From: Pseudomonas sp. DNDY-54
GTDB lineage: Bacteria; Pseudomonadota; Gammaproteobacteria; Pseudomonadales; Pseudomonadaceae
Length of the DNA stretch: 64,000 nt
Reading direction: 5' to 3'
NCBI RefSeq assembly: GCF_019880365.1
Contig: NZ_CP082271.1
Coordinates: 1,550,001 to 1,614,000 of the forward strand
In this document: one piece after another, positions 1 through 8,645 of the stretch
Layout of the letters: every line of letters starts with the position of its first letter
Position numbering within the stretch: position 1 is the first letter of the stretch
Notes under the pieces: generated by a model
Databases searched by the model: none
The model's input: only the letters and a program-made list of their open reading frames with translations
What the model was told of the DNA's origin: nothing
Position numbers and translations under genes: made by a program

Positions 1-1553
1 AGATGGTGCTGCACGTCGACCGGGGTGATCGCCTGGATCAACGGGAACTGTTGCGCCGCCTGACCGGCTTGCAATACACGCGAAATGACATGGACTTCGC
101 CCGTGCAACCTTTCGGGTGCGAGGCGATGTCATCGATATCTTTCCCGCCGAATCCGATCTGGAGGCGGTCCGTATCGAGCTGTTCGATGACGAGGTGGAA
201 AGCCTGTCCGCGTTCGATCCGCTGACCGGAGAGGTCATTCGCAAGCTTCCGCGCTTCACGTTTTATCCGAAGAGCCACTACGTGACGCCCCGCGAAACGC
301 TGCTCGATGCCATCGAGAACATCAAGGCAGAACTCAAAGATCGCCTCGATTATCTACGCGCCAACAACAAACTGGTGGAGGCGCAGCGGCTCGAGCAGCG
401 AACCCGTTTCGATCTGGAAATGATCATGGAGCTGGGCTACTGCAATGGCATCGAAAACTACTCACGTTATTTGTCCGGGCGCGCTTCGGGCGAGGCGCCG
501 CCAACGCTCTATGACTATCTGCCAGCCGATGCGCTACTGGTAATCGATGAGTCGCATGTCAGCGTGCCGCAGGTCGGCGCGATGTATAAAGGCGACCGAT
601 CGCGCAAGGAAACCCTGGTCGAATATGGCTTCCGCCTCCCGTCGGCGCTGGATAACCGACCTATGCGTTTCGACGAATGGGAGGCGATCAGCCCCCAAAC
701 GATTTTCGTCTCGGCAACCCCTGGGCCCTATGAGGCGGAGCATTCCGGTCGAGTGATCGAGCAGGTGGTACGGCCGACAGGGCTGGTCGATCCACAGATC
801 GAAGTGCGACCGGCGTTGACCCAGGTCGATGACCTGCTCTCGGAAATCACCAAGTGTGTCGCCAAGGAAGAGCGGGTGTTGGTGACGACGCTGACCAAGC
901 GGATGGCTGAAGACCTGACGGATTACCTGGGCGACCACGGGGTTCGGGTGCGTTACCTGCACTCGGACATCGATACTGTCGAACGCGTGGAGATCATTCG
1001 GGATCTGCGTCTGGGCGTATTTGACGTCCTGGTGGGTATCAACCTGCTACGCGAGGGCCTCGATATGCCTGAGGTTTCGCTGGTGGCGATCCTCGATGCC
1101 GACAAGGAAGGCTTCCTGCGCTCGGAGCGTTCGCTGATTCAGACCATTGGCCGCGCCGCGCGTAACCTCAATGGCCGGGCGATTCTCTATGCCGACCGCA
1201 TCACTGGCTCCATGGAGCGAGCCATTGGCGAAACTGAGCGTCGCCGCAACAAGCAGATCGCTTTCAACGAGGCGCATGGCATCGTGCCCCAGGGCGTATT
1301 CAAGGATGTGAAGGATATTCTGGAAGGCGCCACGGTGCCTGGTTCGCGCAGCAAGAAACGTCGCGGTGAGGCAAAGGCGGCGGAAGAAGCGGCGCGGTAC
1401 GAGAACGAATTGCGGTCGCCAAGCGAGATCACCAAGCGGATTCGGCAGTTGGAAGAGAAGATGCTTGCCTATGCGCGTGACCTGGAGTTCGAGGCTGCCG
1501 CGCAGACCCGCGATGAGATCCACAAGCTGCGCGAGCGCCTGCTGCAGGTCTGA
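1..1553 (+). CDS. uvrB: UvrABC system protein B, C-terminal part (5' end outside window)
   Basis: UvrB is the damage-verifying subunit of UvrABC nucleotide excision repair; it is loaded by UvrA and recruits UvrC. The frame is open at the left edge, so the Met codon at position 3 is internal. About 150 N-terminal residues of the roughly 670-residue family, including Walker A, lie outside. Visible are VRGDVIDIFPAE, the helicase-type FVSATPG motif (about visible codon 235), GINLLREGLDMPE (about 345), the QTIGRAARN motif VI, and a C-terminal UVR domain (about 476-513) that contacts UvrC. The gene ends normally with TGA. Identification is very secure; only its completeness is unknown. Confidence 0.97.
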   Translation, partial: MVLHVDRGDRLDQRELLRRLTGLQYTRNDMDFARATFRVRGDVIDIFPAESDLEAVRIELFDDEVESLSAFDPLTGEVIRKLPRFTFYPKSHYVTPRETLLDAIENIKAELKDRLDYLRANNKLVEAQRLEQRTRFDLEMIMELGYCNGIENYSRYLSGRASGEAPPTLYDYLPADALLVIDESHVSVPQVGAMYKGDRSRKETLVEYGFRLPSALDNRPMRFDEWEAISPQTIFVSATPGPYEAEHSGRVIEQVVRPTGLVDPQIEVRPALTQVDDLLSEITKCVAKEERVLVTTLTKRMAEDLTDYLGDHGVRVRYLHSDIDTVERVEIIRDLRLGVFDVLVGINLLREGLDMPEVSLVAILDADKEGFLRSERSLIQTIGRAARNLNGRAILYADRITGSMERAIGETERRRNKQIAFNEAHGIVPQGVFKDVKDILEGATVPGSRSKKRRGEAKAAEEAARYENELRSPSEITKRIRQLEEKMLAYARDLEFEAAAQTRDEIHKLRERLLQV

Positions 1554-1778
1554 TCCTTTAGCAGCAACCCGGTCGTCATGACAGAAGGCGGTTCTATGTA
1601 AAGAGGCTGCGCGCAGCTTCTCGACACAGCGGCGCGTCAGCGCTGATCAAGGAAAGGGTCAGGTAGAGTCGGTAGAGGTGCGCCTGTTAACATCGCGCCT
1701 TTACCAGCGCTGACCGGCGACGGGCATAGACGTCAATGGCCGCTGCGTTTTCCTCTGTGCCTCCGATTCGAGAACATC

Positions 1779-3260
1779 ATGACCACCGTTCGTACCCGTA
1801 TCGCGCCATCGCCCACAGGCGACCCCCATGTTGGCACCGCCTATATCGCGTTGTTCAACCTTTGCTTTGCTCGCCAGCACGGCGGCCAGTTCATTTTGCG
1901 CATCGAGGATACGGATCAGCTACGTTCGACGCGCGAGTCCGAGCAACAGATTTACGATGCGCTGCGCTGGCTGGGCATAGAGTGGGACGAGGGCCCTGAT
2001 GTCGGTGGCCCGCATGGTCCTTACCGACAGAGCGAACGCGGCGAGATCTACAAGAAGTATTCCGACGAGCTGGTCGCCAAGGGTCATGCGTTCCCTTGTT
2101 TCTGCAGCGCCGAGCGACTTGATCAGGTGCGCGCCGAGCAGATGGCGAACAAGGAAACGCCGCGCTACGACGGCCATTGCATGCATATCGCCGCCGAAAC
2201 GGCGCAACAGCGCATTGCGGCCGGTGAGTCCCACGTGATCCGCATGAAGGTGCCGAGTGACGGCGTCTGTCAGGTGCAGGACATGCTCCGCGGCACCGTG
2301 GAAATCGGTTGGGACCGCATGGACATGCAGGTGCTGATGAAGGCAGACGGTTTGCCGACCTATTTTCTAGCCAATGTGGTTGATGATCATCTGATGGGGA
2401 TCACCCACGTGCTGCGCGGCGAGGAGTGGCTGCCGTCCGCACCGAAGCTGATCAAACTCTACGAATATTTCGGCTGGGAACAGCCGCAGCTCTGCTACAT
2501 GCCCCTGTTGCGTAATCCTGACAAGAGCAAGTTGTCCAAGCGCAAGAACCCGACGTCCGTGACCTTTTACGAGCGCATGGGCTTCATGCCTGAGGCGATG
2601 CTTAACTATCTGGGCCGCATGGGCTGGTCGATGCCGGACGAGCGTGAAAAATTCACCTTGGCCGAGATGATCGAACACTTCGATATCAATCGTGTTTCGC
2701 TGGGCGGCCCGATATTCGATGTCGAGAAGCTGTCCTGGCTCAACGGCCAGTGGCTGCGTGAGTTGTCGGTGGAGCAGTTTGCCGAGCAGGTGCAGAGGTG
2801 GGCGTTCAACCCTGAGTACATGATGAAGATCGCACCGCACGTGCAGCAGCGGGTCGAGACCTTCAGTCAGATTGCTCCGTTGGCCGGTTTCTTCTTTTCC
2901 GGCGCGCTGGATCTGGATCCCGCGCTCTTCGAGCACAAGAAGCTCGACGCGACCCAGGTGCGACAGGTCCTGCAATTGACCCTCTGGAAGTTGGAGGCCC
3001 TGCGTCAGTGGGATAAGGAGCGCATCACCGAATGTATCCAGGCGGTTGGCGCTCACCTCGAGTTGAAATTGCGCGATGTCATGCCGTTGATGTTCGCCTC
3101 CATTACCGGCCAGGCCAGTTCGGTATCGGTGCTCGATGCGATGGAAATTATCGGTCCGGATCTGACCCGTTTCCGTCTGCGGCAAGCACTTGAGCTGCTG
3201 GGTGGAGCGTCGAAAAAGGAAGTCAAAGAATGGGAAAAGCTGTTCGCGGCGATGGCTTGA
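1779..3260 (+). CDS. gltX: Glutamyl-tRNA synthetase
   Basis: This cytoplasmic class I aminoacyl-tRNA synthetase charges tRNA-Glu with glutamate; the product feeds translation and C5 tetrapyrrole synthesis. The 493-residue protein is normal length. The HIGH-type signature is PSPTGDPHVGT (residues 10-20) and the KMSKS-type loop is KLSKR (251-255). The C-terminal half is the helical anticodon-binding domain. The ATG at 1779 gives MTTVRTRIAPSPTG, the expected bacterial N-terminus. It lies just upstream of two tRNA-Glu genes, its own substrate, a linkage that is common in pseudomonads. Confidence 0.98.
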   Translation: MTTVRTRIAPSPTGDPHVGTAYIALFNLCFARQHGGQFILRIEDTDQLRSTRESEQQIYDALRWLGIEWDEGPDVGGPHGPYRQSERGEIYKKYSDELVAKGHAFPCFCSAERLDQVRAEQMANKETPRYDGHCMHIAAETAQQRIAAGESHVIRMKVPSDGVCQVQDMLRGTVEIGWDRMDMQVLMKADGLPTYFLANVVDDHLMGITHVLRGEEWLPSAPKLIKLYEYFGWEQPQLCYMPLLRNPDKSKLSKRKNPTSVTFYERMGFMPEAMLNYLGRMGWSMPDEREKFTLAEMIEHFDINRVSLGGPIFDVEKLSWLNGQWLRELSVEQFAEQVQRWAFNPEYMMKIAPHVQQRVETFSQIAPLAGFFFSGALDLDPALFEHKKLDATQVRQVLQLTLWKLEALRQWDKERITECIQAVGAHLELKLRDVMPLMFASITGQASSVSVLDAMEIIGPDLTRFRLRQALELLGGASKKEVKEWEKLFAAMA

Positions 3261-3379
3261 GTGCCGCGGAGTTGGAGGAATGCAATTCCATCCTGCTTAC
3301 GGAACGTACCGCCGCCGCTCGTCGGCGGTAAGTAATTGTTCTGATGCTGAAAAATCTGCGGTCAGCAGGAAAAATATCG

Positions 3380-3408
3380 TTGACACTGTCCAGGGGCGCA
3401 CCTAATAT
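3380..3408 (+). promoter_or_regulatory. Strong sigma-70 promoter of the tRNA cluster
   Basis: A perfect -35 TTGACA (3380-3385) and a near-consensus -10 TAATAT (3403-3408) are separated by exactly 17 bases. The following discriminator is GC-rich (GCGCCCC). Such a discriminator is characteristic of stringently controlled stable-RNA promoters. The first tRNA begins about 12 bases after the likely start point. Confidence 0.85.
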
Positions 3409-3426
3409 GCGCCCCGTCCTCGAGAT

Positions 3427-3502
<76 letters not shown>

Positions 3503-3553
3503 ATCTCGATTGCCACACCGGTCTTTTGATCGGTCGCCTTTGAAGGGCCTTGC

Positions 3554-3629
3554 GTCCCCTTCGTCTAGTGGCCTAGGACACCGCCCTTTCACGGCGGTAA
3601 CAGGGGTTCGAGTCCCCTAGGGGACGCCA
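3554..3629 (+). tRNA. tRNA-Glu, anticodon TTC (copy 1)
   Basis: 76-base cloverleaf with acceptor stem GTCCCCT/AGGGGAC, discriminator G and encoded CCA. The anticodon arm is CCGCCCTTTCACGGCGG with TTC in the loop, and the T arm contains GGTTCGAGTCC. It is identical to the copy at 3802 and follows tRNA-Ala by 51 bases in the same transcription unit. Confidence 0.97.
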
Positions 3630-3679
3630 TTATTCAGAACGCGTAGCGTAAGCGGCGCGAGTCGGGAGACGTTAAATCC

Positions 3680-3755
<76 letters not shown>

Positions 3756-3801
3756 ACCCACGACAGGTCGTAGCGGTTACGCTCTGTTCATCGAAGGTTT
3801 C

Positions 3802-3877
3802 GTCCCCTTCGTCTAGTGGCCTAGGACACCGCCCTTTCACGGCGGTAACAGGGGTTCGAGTCCCCTAGGGGACGCCA
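3802..3877 (+). tRNA. tRNA-Glu, anticodon TTC (copy 2)
   Basis: Exact duplicate of the tRNA-Glu at 3554, including CCA. It is the last gene of the Ala-Glu-Ala-Glu unit and is followed by an intrinsic terminator. Confidence 0.97.
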
Positions 3878-3902
3878 TTTTTTTTGCCCGTTTTGGGCAT
3901 CC

Positions 3903-3934
3903 AAGGGTCATTTCTCACGAAGTGGCCCTTTTTG
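3903..3934 (+). terminator. Intrinsic terminator of the tRNA cluster
   Basis: The arms AAGGGTCA and TGGCCCTT (one G-T and otherwise Watson-Crick pairs) enclose a short loop and are followed by TTTTTG. It lies 25 bases after the last tRNA. Confidence 0.75.
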
Positions 3935-4111
3935 TTTTGCGCGCGATTTTTGTTGTTTGAAAACTGGGATCGGTCGCGTTCATCAGGTTGCAATGGCCGG
4001 CCGGCTGAATAGCACACCATCAGGCGACAGCCATACGCGTGACATCCGGCAGCGTCTGGCTTCCAATAGCGGGCGGTCGTACTAGGCGGTGCACACCACA
4101 GCGAGGGCAGG

Positions 4112-4561
4112 ATGATTTGGGATCAGACCGACGCGTTCATCATCGACTTCACCGTCGAGGCCGAGCATATCGACGAACTGGGTCATGCCAACAACGCGGT
4201 GTATGTGTCATGGCTTGAGCGATGTGCCTGGCAGCACTCGCAGAGCCTCGGCTTGGGATTGGATGACTATCGTCGCCTAGACCGTGCCATGGCGGTGCTC
4301 AGGCATGAAATCGATTACGTGGCGGCGGCTTATCAGGGCGATCGCCTTCAGCTGGCGACCTGGATCGTCGATTCGGATCAGCGTCTCAAGATGAAGCGTA
4401 ACTTTCAGCTGATCAGACCCGCCGACAACGTCACGCTACTGCGTGCGCAGACCACTTTTGTGTGCATTCAGCTTTCAAATGGGAAACCCAAGCGAATGCC
4501 GGTCGAATTTGTCGAGGGGTACGGCAAGGCGCTGATTCAGCCTTACCCCCTCGAGCTTTGA
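4112..4561 (+). CDS. Acyl-CoA thioesterase, hot-dog fold (YbgC/FcbC type)
   Basis: A 149-residue single-domain hot-dog protein, normal size for the 4-hydroxybenzoyl-CoA thioesterase family, which hydrolyses acyl-CoA thioesters in the cytoplasm. The N-terminal segment HIDELGHANNAVYVSWLERC matches the family's conserved region, in which Asp/His/Asn lie near the start of the central helix, although the exact catalytic Asp position is atypical. Substrate cannot be told from sequence. It stands alone, convergent with the small gene that ends at 4575. The ATG is preceded by GAGGGCAGG. Confidence 0.85.
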   Translation: MIWDQTDAFIIDFTVEAEHIDELGHANNAVYVSWLERCAWQHSQSLGLGLDDYRRLDRAMAVLRHEIDYVAAAYQGDRLQLATWIVDSDQRLKMKRNFQLIRPADNVTLLRAQTTFVCIQLSNGKPKRMPVEFVEGYGKALIQPYPLEL

Positions 4562-4574
4562 GGCGCGCTGGGCG

Positions 4575-4838
4575 TTAGCGTTGCTCTGGTTTGCTGACGT
4601 CTGCCTCGCGGCGCTCTTCTGCGTCTTCGCGCCAATCATCTTGTACTTCGTTCTTCATCTTCTGATCCATTGTTTTGCCATCGCTGTCTACGTTGCCCGT
4701 ATTGGCGCGCTGATGGTTCTCACTCATGGCGCTGCCGTGGGTGTCGGCGGCAGCGCCTTGGGTGCCTTCCTGATTGGCCATAGCGCCAGTCGCGAAAAGG
4801 CCGGCCAGAATTGCAGCAGTCAGGGGTGCGGTTTGCAT
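4575..4838 (-). CDS. Small exported hydrophilic protein of unknown function
   Basis: This 87-residue protein has an N-terminal signal peptide (hydrophobic stretch about residues 5-20, likely cleavage near AMA-N). The mature part is low-complexity and charged, rich in Asp, Glu, Lys, Gln and Asn, with no cysteine and no recognisable domain. A GGAGG ribosome site lies just upstream of the ATG. It is probably a periplasmic protein. The function is unknown to me; the composition resembles small stress-related periplasmic proteins, but nothing specific supports that. Confidence 0.7.
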   Translation of the reverse strand: MQTAPLTAAILAGLFATGAMANQEGTQGAAADTHGSAMSENHQRANTGNVDSDGKTMDQKMKNEVQDDWREDAEERREADVSKPEQR

Positions 4839-5039
4839 GTGAACCTCCAGTCAAAGGGGGGTGTTGGGTCCTGCCTCTTTAGTTCCGACTCGGCGCTGGC
4901 GCGAATGTTCGGCATAAGGCGGCCGACCCAGCGGTGTCCTCGCCAGGCGACAGATCAGCGATAATGCGTGCCGGCGCGCGCTCATCTGCTGGGCAAGGGC
5001 GTTCATTGGTGAAGCTACGAGTTTTCCACCGTTAATCCG

Positions 5040-6092
5040 ATCCGAAAAATCATCCACGTCGATTGCGACTGCTTTTATGCGGCCATCGAGATGCGTGACG
5101 ATCCAACCCTTGCAAACCGGCCCATTGCGGTCGGTGGGTTGGCCGACCGCCGTGGCGTCATTGCGACCTGCAATTATGAAGCGCGAGCCTATGGCGTGCG
5201 TTCCGCCATGGCGTCCGGGCACGCGCTGAAGTTATGCCCGGATCTTTTGATTCTTCGGCCGAGGATGGACGCCTATAAAGAAGCTTCACGCGAGATTCAC
5301 GGGATTTTTCGAACCTACACCGATCTCATCGAACCCCTTTCGCTCGATGAAGCGTTCCTGGATGTGAGCGGCTGCGAGCACTTTGCCGGCAGCGCGACGC
5401 GCATCGCCCAGGACATACGCCGCCGAGTCTGGCAGCAGCTGCGTATTACCGTATCGGCCGGCGTCGCGCCGAACAAATTCCTCGCCAAGATCGCCAGTGA
5501 TTGGAACAAGCCGGATGGCCTGTTCGTGATCACGCCGGATCAGGTCGACGATTTCGTGCTTGCCTTACCCGTCACCAAGCTCCACGGCGTCGGACGCGTG
5601 ACGGCCGAAAAGCTCAAACGCATGGGTATCGAGACCTGCGCCGACCTGCGGACCTGGAAGCGCCTCGACCTCGTACGTGAGTTCGGCTCGTTTGGCGAAC
5701 GGCTCTGGGGGCTGGCGCATGGGATCGATGATCGCGTGGTGCAGGTCGAAAGTCGTCGCCAGTCGGTCAGCGTCGAGAATACCTACGACCGTGACTTGCC
5801 GGATTTGGCGGCCTGTCTCGAGCGGCTGCCGGAGTTGCTTGGGCAGCTCACCGTGAGAATGGCGCGGCTTGATAGCGGGTATAGGCCGGGCAAGCCCTTC
5901 GTAAAGCTCAAGTTTCATGACTTCACCCAGACCACCCTGGAGCAATCGGGTGCGGGGCTAGAGCTGGAAGACTATGCCGACTTGCTAGCCAGCGCTTTTG
6001 CACGCGGCAAGCGCCCCGTTCGGCTGATCGGGGTAGGCGTCCGTTTGATAGACCTGCGCAGCGGGTTCGAGCAGCTACGTTTATTCCAATAG
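5040..6092 (+). CDS. dinB: DNA polymerase IV (Y family), apparent ATC start
   Basis: Pol IV performs error-prone translesion synthesis. From 5040 the translation is 350 residues, the usual length. It begins RKIIHVDCDCFYAAIE with the catalytic Asp of motif A, followed by SLDEAFLDVSG (catalytic Asp-Glu), helix-hairpin-helix motifs (KLHGVGRVTAEKLKRMGI) and the little-finger domain. No ATG, GTG or TTG lies in frame between the stop at 5010 and the internal ATG at 5091. Starting at 5091 would delete motif A and kill the enzyme. The family's first Met corresponds exactly to ATC 5040-5042. The start is therefore a rare ATC codon, a point mutation, or a sequence error. The C-terminus ends in QLRLFQ, resembling a sliding-clamp binding peptide. 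Confidence 0.9.
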   Translation: MRKIIHVDCDCFYAAIEMRDDPTLANRPIAVGGLADRRGVIATCNYEARAYGVRSAMASGHALKLCPDLLILRPRMDAYKEASREIHGIFRTYTDLIEPLSLDEAFLDVSGCEHFAGSATRIAQDIRRRVWQQLRITVSAGVAPNKFLAKIASDWNKPDGLFVITPDQVDDFVLALPVTKLHGVGRVTAEKLKRMGIETCADLRTWKRLDLVREFGSFGERLWGLAHGIDDRVVQVESRRQSVSVENTYDRDLPDLAACLERLPELLGQLTVRMARLDSGYRPGKPFVKLKFHDFTQTTLEQSGAGLELEDYADLLASAFARGKRPVRLIGVGVRLIDLRSGFEQLRLFQ

Positions 6093-6467
6093 ACGACCGC
6101 CGGTCGGCCGCCCGATCCATCGCTATTTCCTGGCATTTCTTGGTACGCCCATTGCTCAAGGTCCAATCGACATCAACGCCGCCAGATAACAGGCGTCTCG
6201 CGTTTCTTCATACGTTCACATCCTGACAGACGGCCGACGAGCGGTTTAACGCGCGTTGACGAACCGGCCGATAACCCACCGTGCACGGGTTTTTGACAGT
6301 TACCCGATATGAGCTAAGCGAGCGACAGTATTTGGACTCGCGGCCGCACTTTGCTACAGTCGCGGCAGGAGTTGGTGGCTAATTGATATCGGTGCCAGCA
6401 TGATGGTACTGGCATCGGTTTTTTACATGTCTGTAGGTCACCAGGTCGTTCAGGAGTGCTGTTCCCG
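6093..6467 (+). other. Intergenic region between dinB and the MSHA locus
   Basis: These 375 bases contain no convincing gene. A weak sigma-70-like pair TTGGAC (6332) and TACAGT (6355), with 17-base spacing, lies upstream of an intrinsic terminator at 6389-6424. A TTGACA at 6293 lacks a matching -10 element. A Shine-Dalgarno AGGAG for mshI lies at 6452-6456. Confidence 0.5.
6389..6424 (+). terminator. Intrinsic terminator in the mshI leader
   Basis: The arms TCGGTGCCAG (6389-6398) and CTGGCATCGG (6409-6418) form a 10-bp stem with two wobble pairs, followed directly by six T. It lies 44 bases before the first msh start codon and 164 bases or more after dinB. It therefore either ends readthrough, ends a short RNA from the candidate promoter at 6332-6360, or acts as an attenuator for the pilus operon. 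Confidence 0.6.
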
Positions 6468-7388
6468 ATGGGTTTGTTTTTCAAACGCCGCAACACTGCC
6501 GCCGGCGGTCTGCTAGGCCTCGAGCCGGGGCCGCACGGCATCGCGCTCGCGCACGTCCAGCGCGCCCCTGGTCAGGCGCCGCAGTTGCGCCGTTGCGTCT
6601 ATCTGGAAGGCACACCTGAAACCCAAGCCGACCTGCTCAAGCAGATCGTCGCCGAGCATGGCCTGAATGGCACATCGGTCAACGTCGTGCTGCATCCCTC
6701 CGCCTATCAGTTTTTTCTGCTGGAGGCGCCGGACGTCCCCGGCGACGAACTGCGCGACGCGATGCGTTGGCGCGTTAAAGATCTGATCAGCGAGCCTTTG
6801 GAAGACGTGGTCGTCGATTGTTTTGCGCTCCCCGAGGATGCCTACCGCGGCCGCACGCGCATGGTGTATTGCGCCGTGCTGAACAAATCCCGAATGAACG
6901 GCGTTCACGCATTGGTAGGGCACGCCGGGCTGAGCCTGGCGAGTATCGACATTACCGAAATGGCGTTGCGCAACCTCGGTCTGCTGGCGGGGGCGGATGC
7001 AATGAACCTCGCGCTGCTGCGCCTGCGTACCAGTGAAGGTCTCATCACCGTCCAGAACAGTGCCGATCTCTATATGGCGCGGCGTATGGAACACGGGTTG
7101 GCGCGGGCCGACCAGGATCTGTCCAGCATGATGCTGGAAATCCAGCGTTCGCTGGATTACTACGAAAGCCAGTTGGGCAAAGGCTATATCAGTCGCTTAC
7201 TGCTGCTACCCATGAAGCAGGATGGTGAGCGAACCCATCAGGCACTTGCCGCCGGGCTTGCCGTCAATCTGCAGCGACTGGACCTGCGTGACCTGTTTCC
7301 GGGCCAGTCGGCGAGCGATCTTCCCGAGTCGAGTCAGGCCTTCTGCATTGGCGCGGTCGGCGCTGCCCTGCGTCAGGATGCGAGCTGA
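6468..7388 (+). CDS. mshI: MSHA biogenesis protein MshI (PilM-like)
   Basis: This 306-residue cytoplasmic PilM/GspL-like protein, with an actin-like ATPase fold, anchors the inner-membrane assembly platform of the type IV pilus. It starts MGLFFKRR, shows the early GLEPGPHGIALA strand typical of MshI, and has conserved MRWRVKDLI and SLDYYESQLG segments. ATG 6468 is preferred over GTG 6456 because AGGAG (6452-6456) overlaps the latter and suits the former. It is the first gene of the msh operon, and its stop overlaps the next start by one base. Confidence 0.85.
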   Translation: MGLFFKRRNTAAGGLLGLEPGPHGIALAHVQRAPGQAPQLRRCVYLEGTPETQADLLKQIVAEHGLNGTSVNVVLHPSAYQFFLLEAPDVPGDELRDAMRWRVKDLISEPLEDVVVDCFALPEDAYRGRTRMVYCAVLNKSRMNGVHALVGHAGLSLASIDITEMALRNLGLLAGADAMNLALLRLRTSEGLITVQNSADLYMARRMEHGLARADQDLSSMMLEIQRSLDYYESQLGKGYISRLLLLPMKQDGERTHQALAAGLAVNLQRLDLRDLFPGQSASDLPESSQAFCIGAVGAALRQDAS

Positions 7389-7990
7389 TGCAGAACATCA
7401 ATCTATATCAACGTGAACGCCGCCATGGCGGCGGGCCTCGGCCACGTCAGATGCGGCTGGGCGCGGTGCTTGTTATCGCTGCGCTGAGCGTCCATGGCGC
7501 GTGGCAGGGCTGGCAGCTGCACGCAGCCAGTGGCGTAACGCTGCAAGCTGAACAACAGGCTGCACAGGTCGAGACCAAGCTCGAGGTGGTCAAGGCGGGC
7601 TTTCGTGAACCGACGCTTGATCCGCGGCTCCCTCTGCAGCTGGCCGAGCGCGAGGCCGAGAACCGTGAATTGCAACAATTGGCCGATCACCTGAAAGCCC
7701 TGGATGCTCAGCGCAGCAGTGGTTTTGCCGCGCTGTTACAAGGATTGGCTGATCGTCATCCGCCTCAAGGGCTCTGGCTGACGCAGATTCGCCTGCACGC
7801 CGGTGGCGACGATCTGGCGCTTCAGGGCCTGACCCAGGACCAGGAACTCCTGCCGCTTTATCTACAAAGCCTCGGTCAGAGCACAGCGTTCAGTGGCCGA
7901 GACTTCGCCCATTTTGACCTTCAGCGAGATGAGCAGGATCTGTTGCGTTTCCGGTTGTCCTCACAGGCAGTGGAGCCGGGCGATGAATAA
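7388..7990 (+). CDS. PilN-like MSHA assembly protein (second mshI-type gene)
   Basis: 200 residues. A short cytoplasmic N-terminus MQNINLYQRERR resembles PilN's conserved INL motif, which binds PilM. One transmembrane helix follows (about 21-42), then a coiled-coil segment and a periplasmic domain. It partners the preceding PilM-like and following PilO-like proteins. It overlaps mshI by one base (TGATG) and mshJ by eight. In Vibrio-type loci this gene is sometimes called mshI2; no symbol is given here because usage varies. Confidence 0.8.
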   Translation: MQNINLYQRERRHGGGPRPRQMRLGAVLVIAALSVHGAWQGWQLHAASGVTLQAEQQAAQVETKLEVVKAGFREPTLDPRLPLQLAEREAENRELQQLADHLKALDAQRSSGFAALLQGLADRHPPQGLWLTQIRLHAGGDDLALQGLTQDQELLPLYLQSLGQSTAFSGRDFAHFDLQRDEQDLLRFRLSSQAVEPGDE

Positions 7991-8645
7991 GTTCGCGCAG
8001 TATTGGCAGAACCTCGCGCCACGCGAGCAATGGCTGACGTTCGGTGTGGGTCTGGCGCTGCTGATCATGCTCTACGTGCTCCTGGTTGCCGAGCCATTGA
8101 GCGTGCGGATTGCAGCAGAACAAAACCGACAGAAAGAGGCCAATGCCCGTCAGGTCACGGCAGAAAACGGCTTGCTGGAAATCCAGGCCAAGCTCGCCGC
8201 TGATCCAAATCTGAGCTACCGACAGGCATTGGCGACAGCCCAGGCCAGTCATCAAATGCTGTTGCAACGCATCGACGTGGAAACCAGCACGCTGGTATCT
8301 CCAGCGAGGATGAAGGCCTTATTGCAGGATCTGTTGCGCAATCAGGCGAAGCTCAAGCTGGTGGCACTGGAAAGCTCGTCAGCTCCGCTCGCCCTGCCTG
8401 CCGCCGCCGTGGCCGAGCCGAAAGAGAAGGCGCCACCCGTGGTGTTCTATCGCCACGGCCTGCGCCTGACGCTGGAAGGCGGATACTTCGATCTGCTCAC
8501 CTACCTCTACGCGATTCAGGCCAGCGGCTGGCGTTTGCATTGGGACAGCTTGAATTATGAAGTGGACGAGGGAGGTACCAGCCGAGCGCGGGTCGTCCTC
8601 GATCTGCATACCTTGAGTCGCGACGCGGGGTGGGTCGGTGTTTAA
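7983..8645 (+). CDS. mshJ: MSHA biogenesis protein MshJ (PilO-like)
   Basis: 220-residue inner-membrane protein: a short N-terminus, one transmembrane helix (about 17-37), a coiled coil, and a ferredoxin-like periplasmic domain as in PilO/GspM. The ATG at 7983 gives MNKFAQYWQNLAPREQWL, the expected MshJ start; longer upstream in-frame codons overlap the previous gene too far. It sits between PilN-like and MshK genes and would align the assembly platform with the secretin. Confidence 0.82.
   Translation: MNKFAQYWQNLAPREQWLTFGVGLALLIMLYVLLVAEPLSVRIAAEQNRQKEANARQVTAENGLLEIQAKLAADPNLSYRQALATAQASHQMLLQRIDVETSTLVSPARMKALLQDLLRNQAKLKLVALESSSAPLALPAAAVAEPKEKAPPVVFYRHGLRLTLEGGYFDLLTYLYAIQASGWRLHWDSLNYEVDEGGTSRARVVLDLHTLSRDAGWVGV

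Noticed and set aside
4860..5039. A LexA (SOS) box ahead of dinB.
   Set aside because: I looked for CTG-N10-CAG with an AT-rich core upstream and did not find a convincing match.
5091..5093. ATG at 5091 as the dinB start codon.
   Set aside because: It would remove the catalytic Asp and the HVDCDCFYAAIE motif, giving a dead polymerase, while the upstream frame stays homologous to the family.
6293..6298. TTGACA at 6293 as the -35 element of the msh promoter.
   Set aside because: No acceptable -10 element lies 16-18 bases downstream; the sequence there is AAGCGA.
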